This document shows, piece after piece, positions 38,616 through 38,900 of a DNA stretch of 38,900 nt; position 1 is the stretch's first letter; every line of letters starts with the position of its first letter. Source of the stretch: an uncultured Collinsella sp. (GTDB lineage: Bacteria; Actinomycetota; Coriobacteriia; Coriobacteriales; Coriobacteriaceae); NCBI GenBank assembly GCA_902496945.1, contig CABVDE010000018.1, forward strand, positions 1 to 38,900, given 5' to 3'. Under the pieces are notes generated by a model. That model did no database searches, was not told where the DNA came from, and worked only from the letters and a program-made list of their open reading frames with translations. A program made the translations under genes and the position numbers.

Positions 38616-38900
38616 TGCTGCTGCCTTCCTGTTGGTAGTGGCTACTCGTGCCGGTGCACGGCGGCGGTCGCGGGCATGCGCTCCGCGCCTTGAACCGCGC
38701 GTAATATAAACCTCATCATCATACGACATGGGCCGCGCCGCATGGGTGCTGGCGCGTCATTATCTCCGGCTTGACAGATTTCCGCTGGAGACGGCTCGTC
38801 CGCTTTGTGGAGCCTTGAGGCTGTTCGCAAACGCTGCTTGACGTACCCATTACAGTCTGAAATAGGCCATCGATAAATTTCGATGGCGAGCATTCGGCGC
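38616..38900. promoter_or_regulatory. Upstream control region of purL and a possible divergent gene
   Basis: No gene is supported in these 285 bp. On the minus strand TATATTA near 38702 is a likely -10 for purL, though its -35 is poor. On the plus strand TTGACG at 38838-38843 could serve a gene beyond the right end. A perfect palindrome, CCATCGA-N6-TCGATGG, lies at 38867-38886 and may be an operator. No known purine riboswitch core was recognised. Confidence 0.4.

Noticed and set aside
34635..38693. A plus-strand open frame of about 1350 codons opposite purL
   Set aside because: The minus strand encodes an unmistakable PurL with all catalytic motifs. The plus-strand frame stays open because of strong GC codon bias and reads as low-complexity Gly/Val/Leu/Asp sequence.
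1..38900. CRISPR arrays, tRNA or rRNA genes, insertion sequences and prophage genes
   Set aside because: Reading both strands, I saw no repeat-spacer pattern, no tRNA-like T-loop and acceptor pairing, no rRNA blocks and no transposase or phage motifs.

Overview
The window is a GC-rich, densely coded bacterial chromosome segment. It most resembles an anaerobic actinobacterium of the Coriobacteriia (Collinsella/Olsenella-like). I infer this from the mix of genes: a single-chain 1249-residue PurL, an EtfA with a ferredoxin domain, indolepyruvate:ferredoxin oxidoreductase, an actinobacterial-type DUF3516 helicase, a LAQTG-type sortase substrate and a bacterial Elp3. Codon and base usage look uniform, and I see no insertion sequence, phage gene, tRNA, rRNA or CRISPR array.

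Left part (1-11.7 kb): a MerR/GyrI-like regulator sits directly upstream of an iron-dependent alcohol dehydrogenase. A minus-strand group follows: a Trm9/ALKBH8-like methyltransferase, a divergent TrmB-like methyltransferase and a Ski2-like DUF3516 RNA helicase. Divergent from this are an XRE regulator with a membrane tail, translationally coupled to a membrane-anchored DUF4097 protein, and then elp3 with a spermidine-synthase-like methyltransferase-fold protein. Elp3 (which makes cm5U34 in tRNA) lying near a Trm9-like enzyme (which makes mcm5U34 in eukaryotes) suggests a eukaryote-like wobble-uridine pathway.

Middle part (11.7-21.5 kb, minus strand): a compact three-gene operon encodes a TerB-N/TerB-C protein, a BrxD-like DUF2791 P-loop ATPase and a BrxHI/Lhr-like helicase. 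These resemble BREX type 2 accessory proteins, but no BREX methylase or PglZ is present. I consider this the best candidate for a little-described DNA-processing or defence module. A DUF554 membrane protein follows, then a five-gene cell-surface cluster: a small soluble protein, a membrane-anchored protein, a secreted beta-rich protein, a tiny LAQTGD cell-wall-anchored protein and a large secreted protein.

Right part (21.8-38.9 kb): a three-gene FAD lactate/glycolate dehydrogenase-EtfB-EtfA operon matches the electron-confurcating lactate dehydrogenase layout. It is followed by an HD-domain hydrolase, AzlCD amino-acid exporter, a 2-keto-3-deoxygluconate permease, a membrane GGDEF protein, an iorA-iorB-paaK operon for aryl-pyruvate/aryl-acetate metabolism, an EamA transporter and purL. 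Overall the region combines anaerobic ferredoxin- and flavin-based energy metabolism, tRNA wobble modification, surface proteins and one probable genome-maintenance/defence module.
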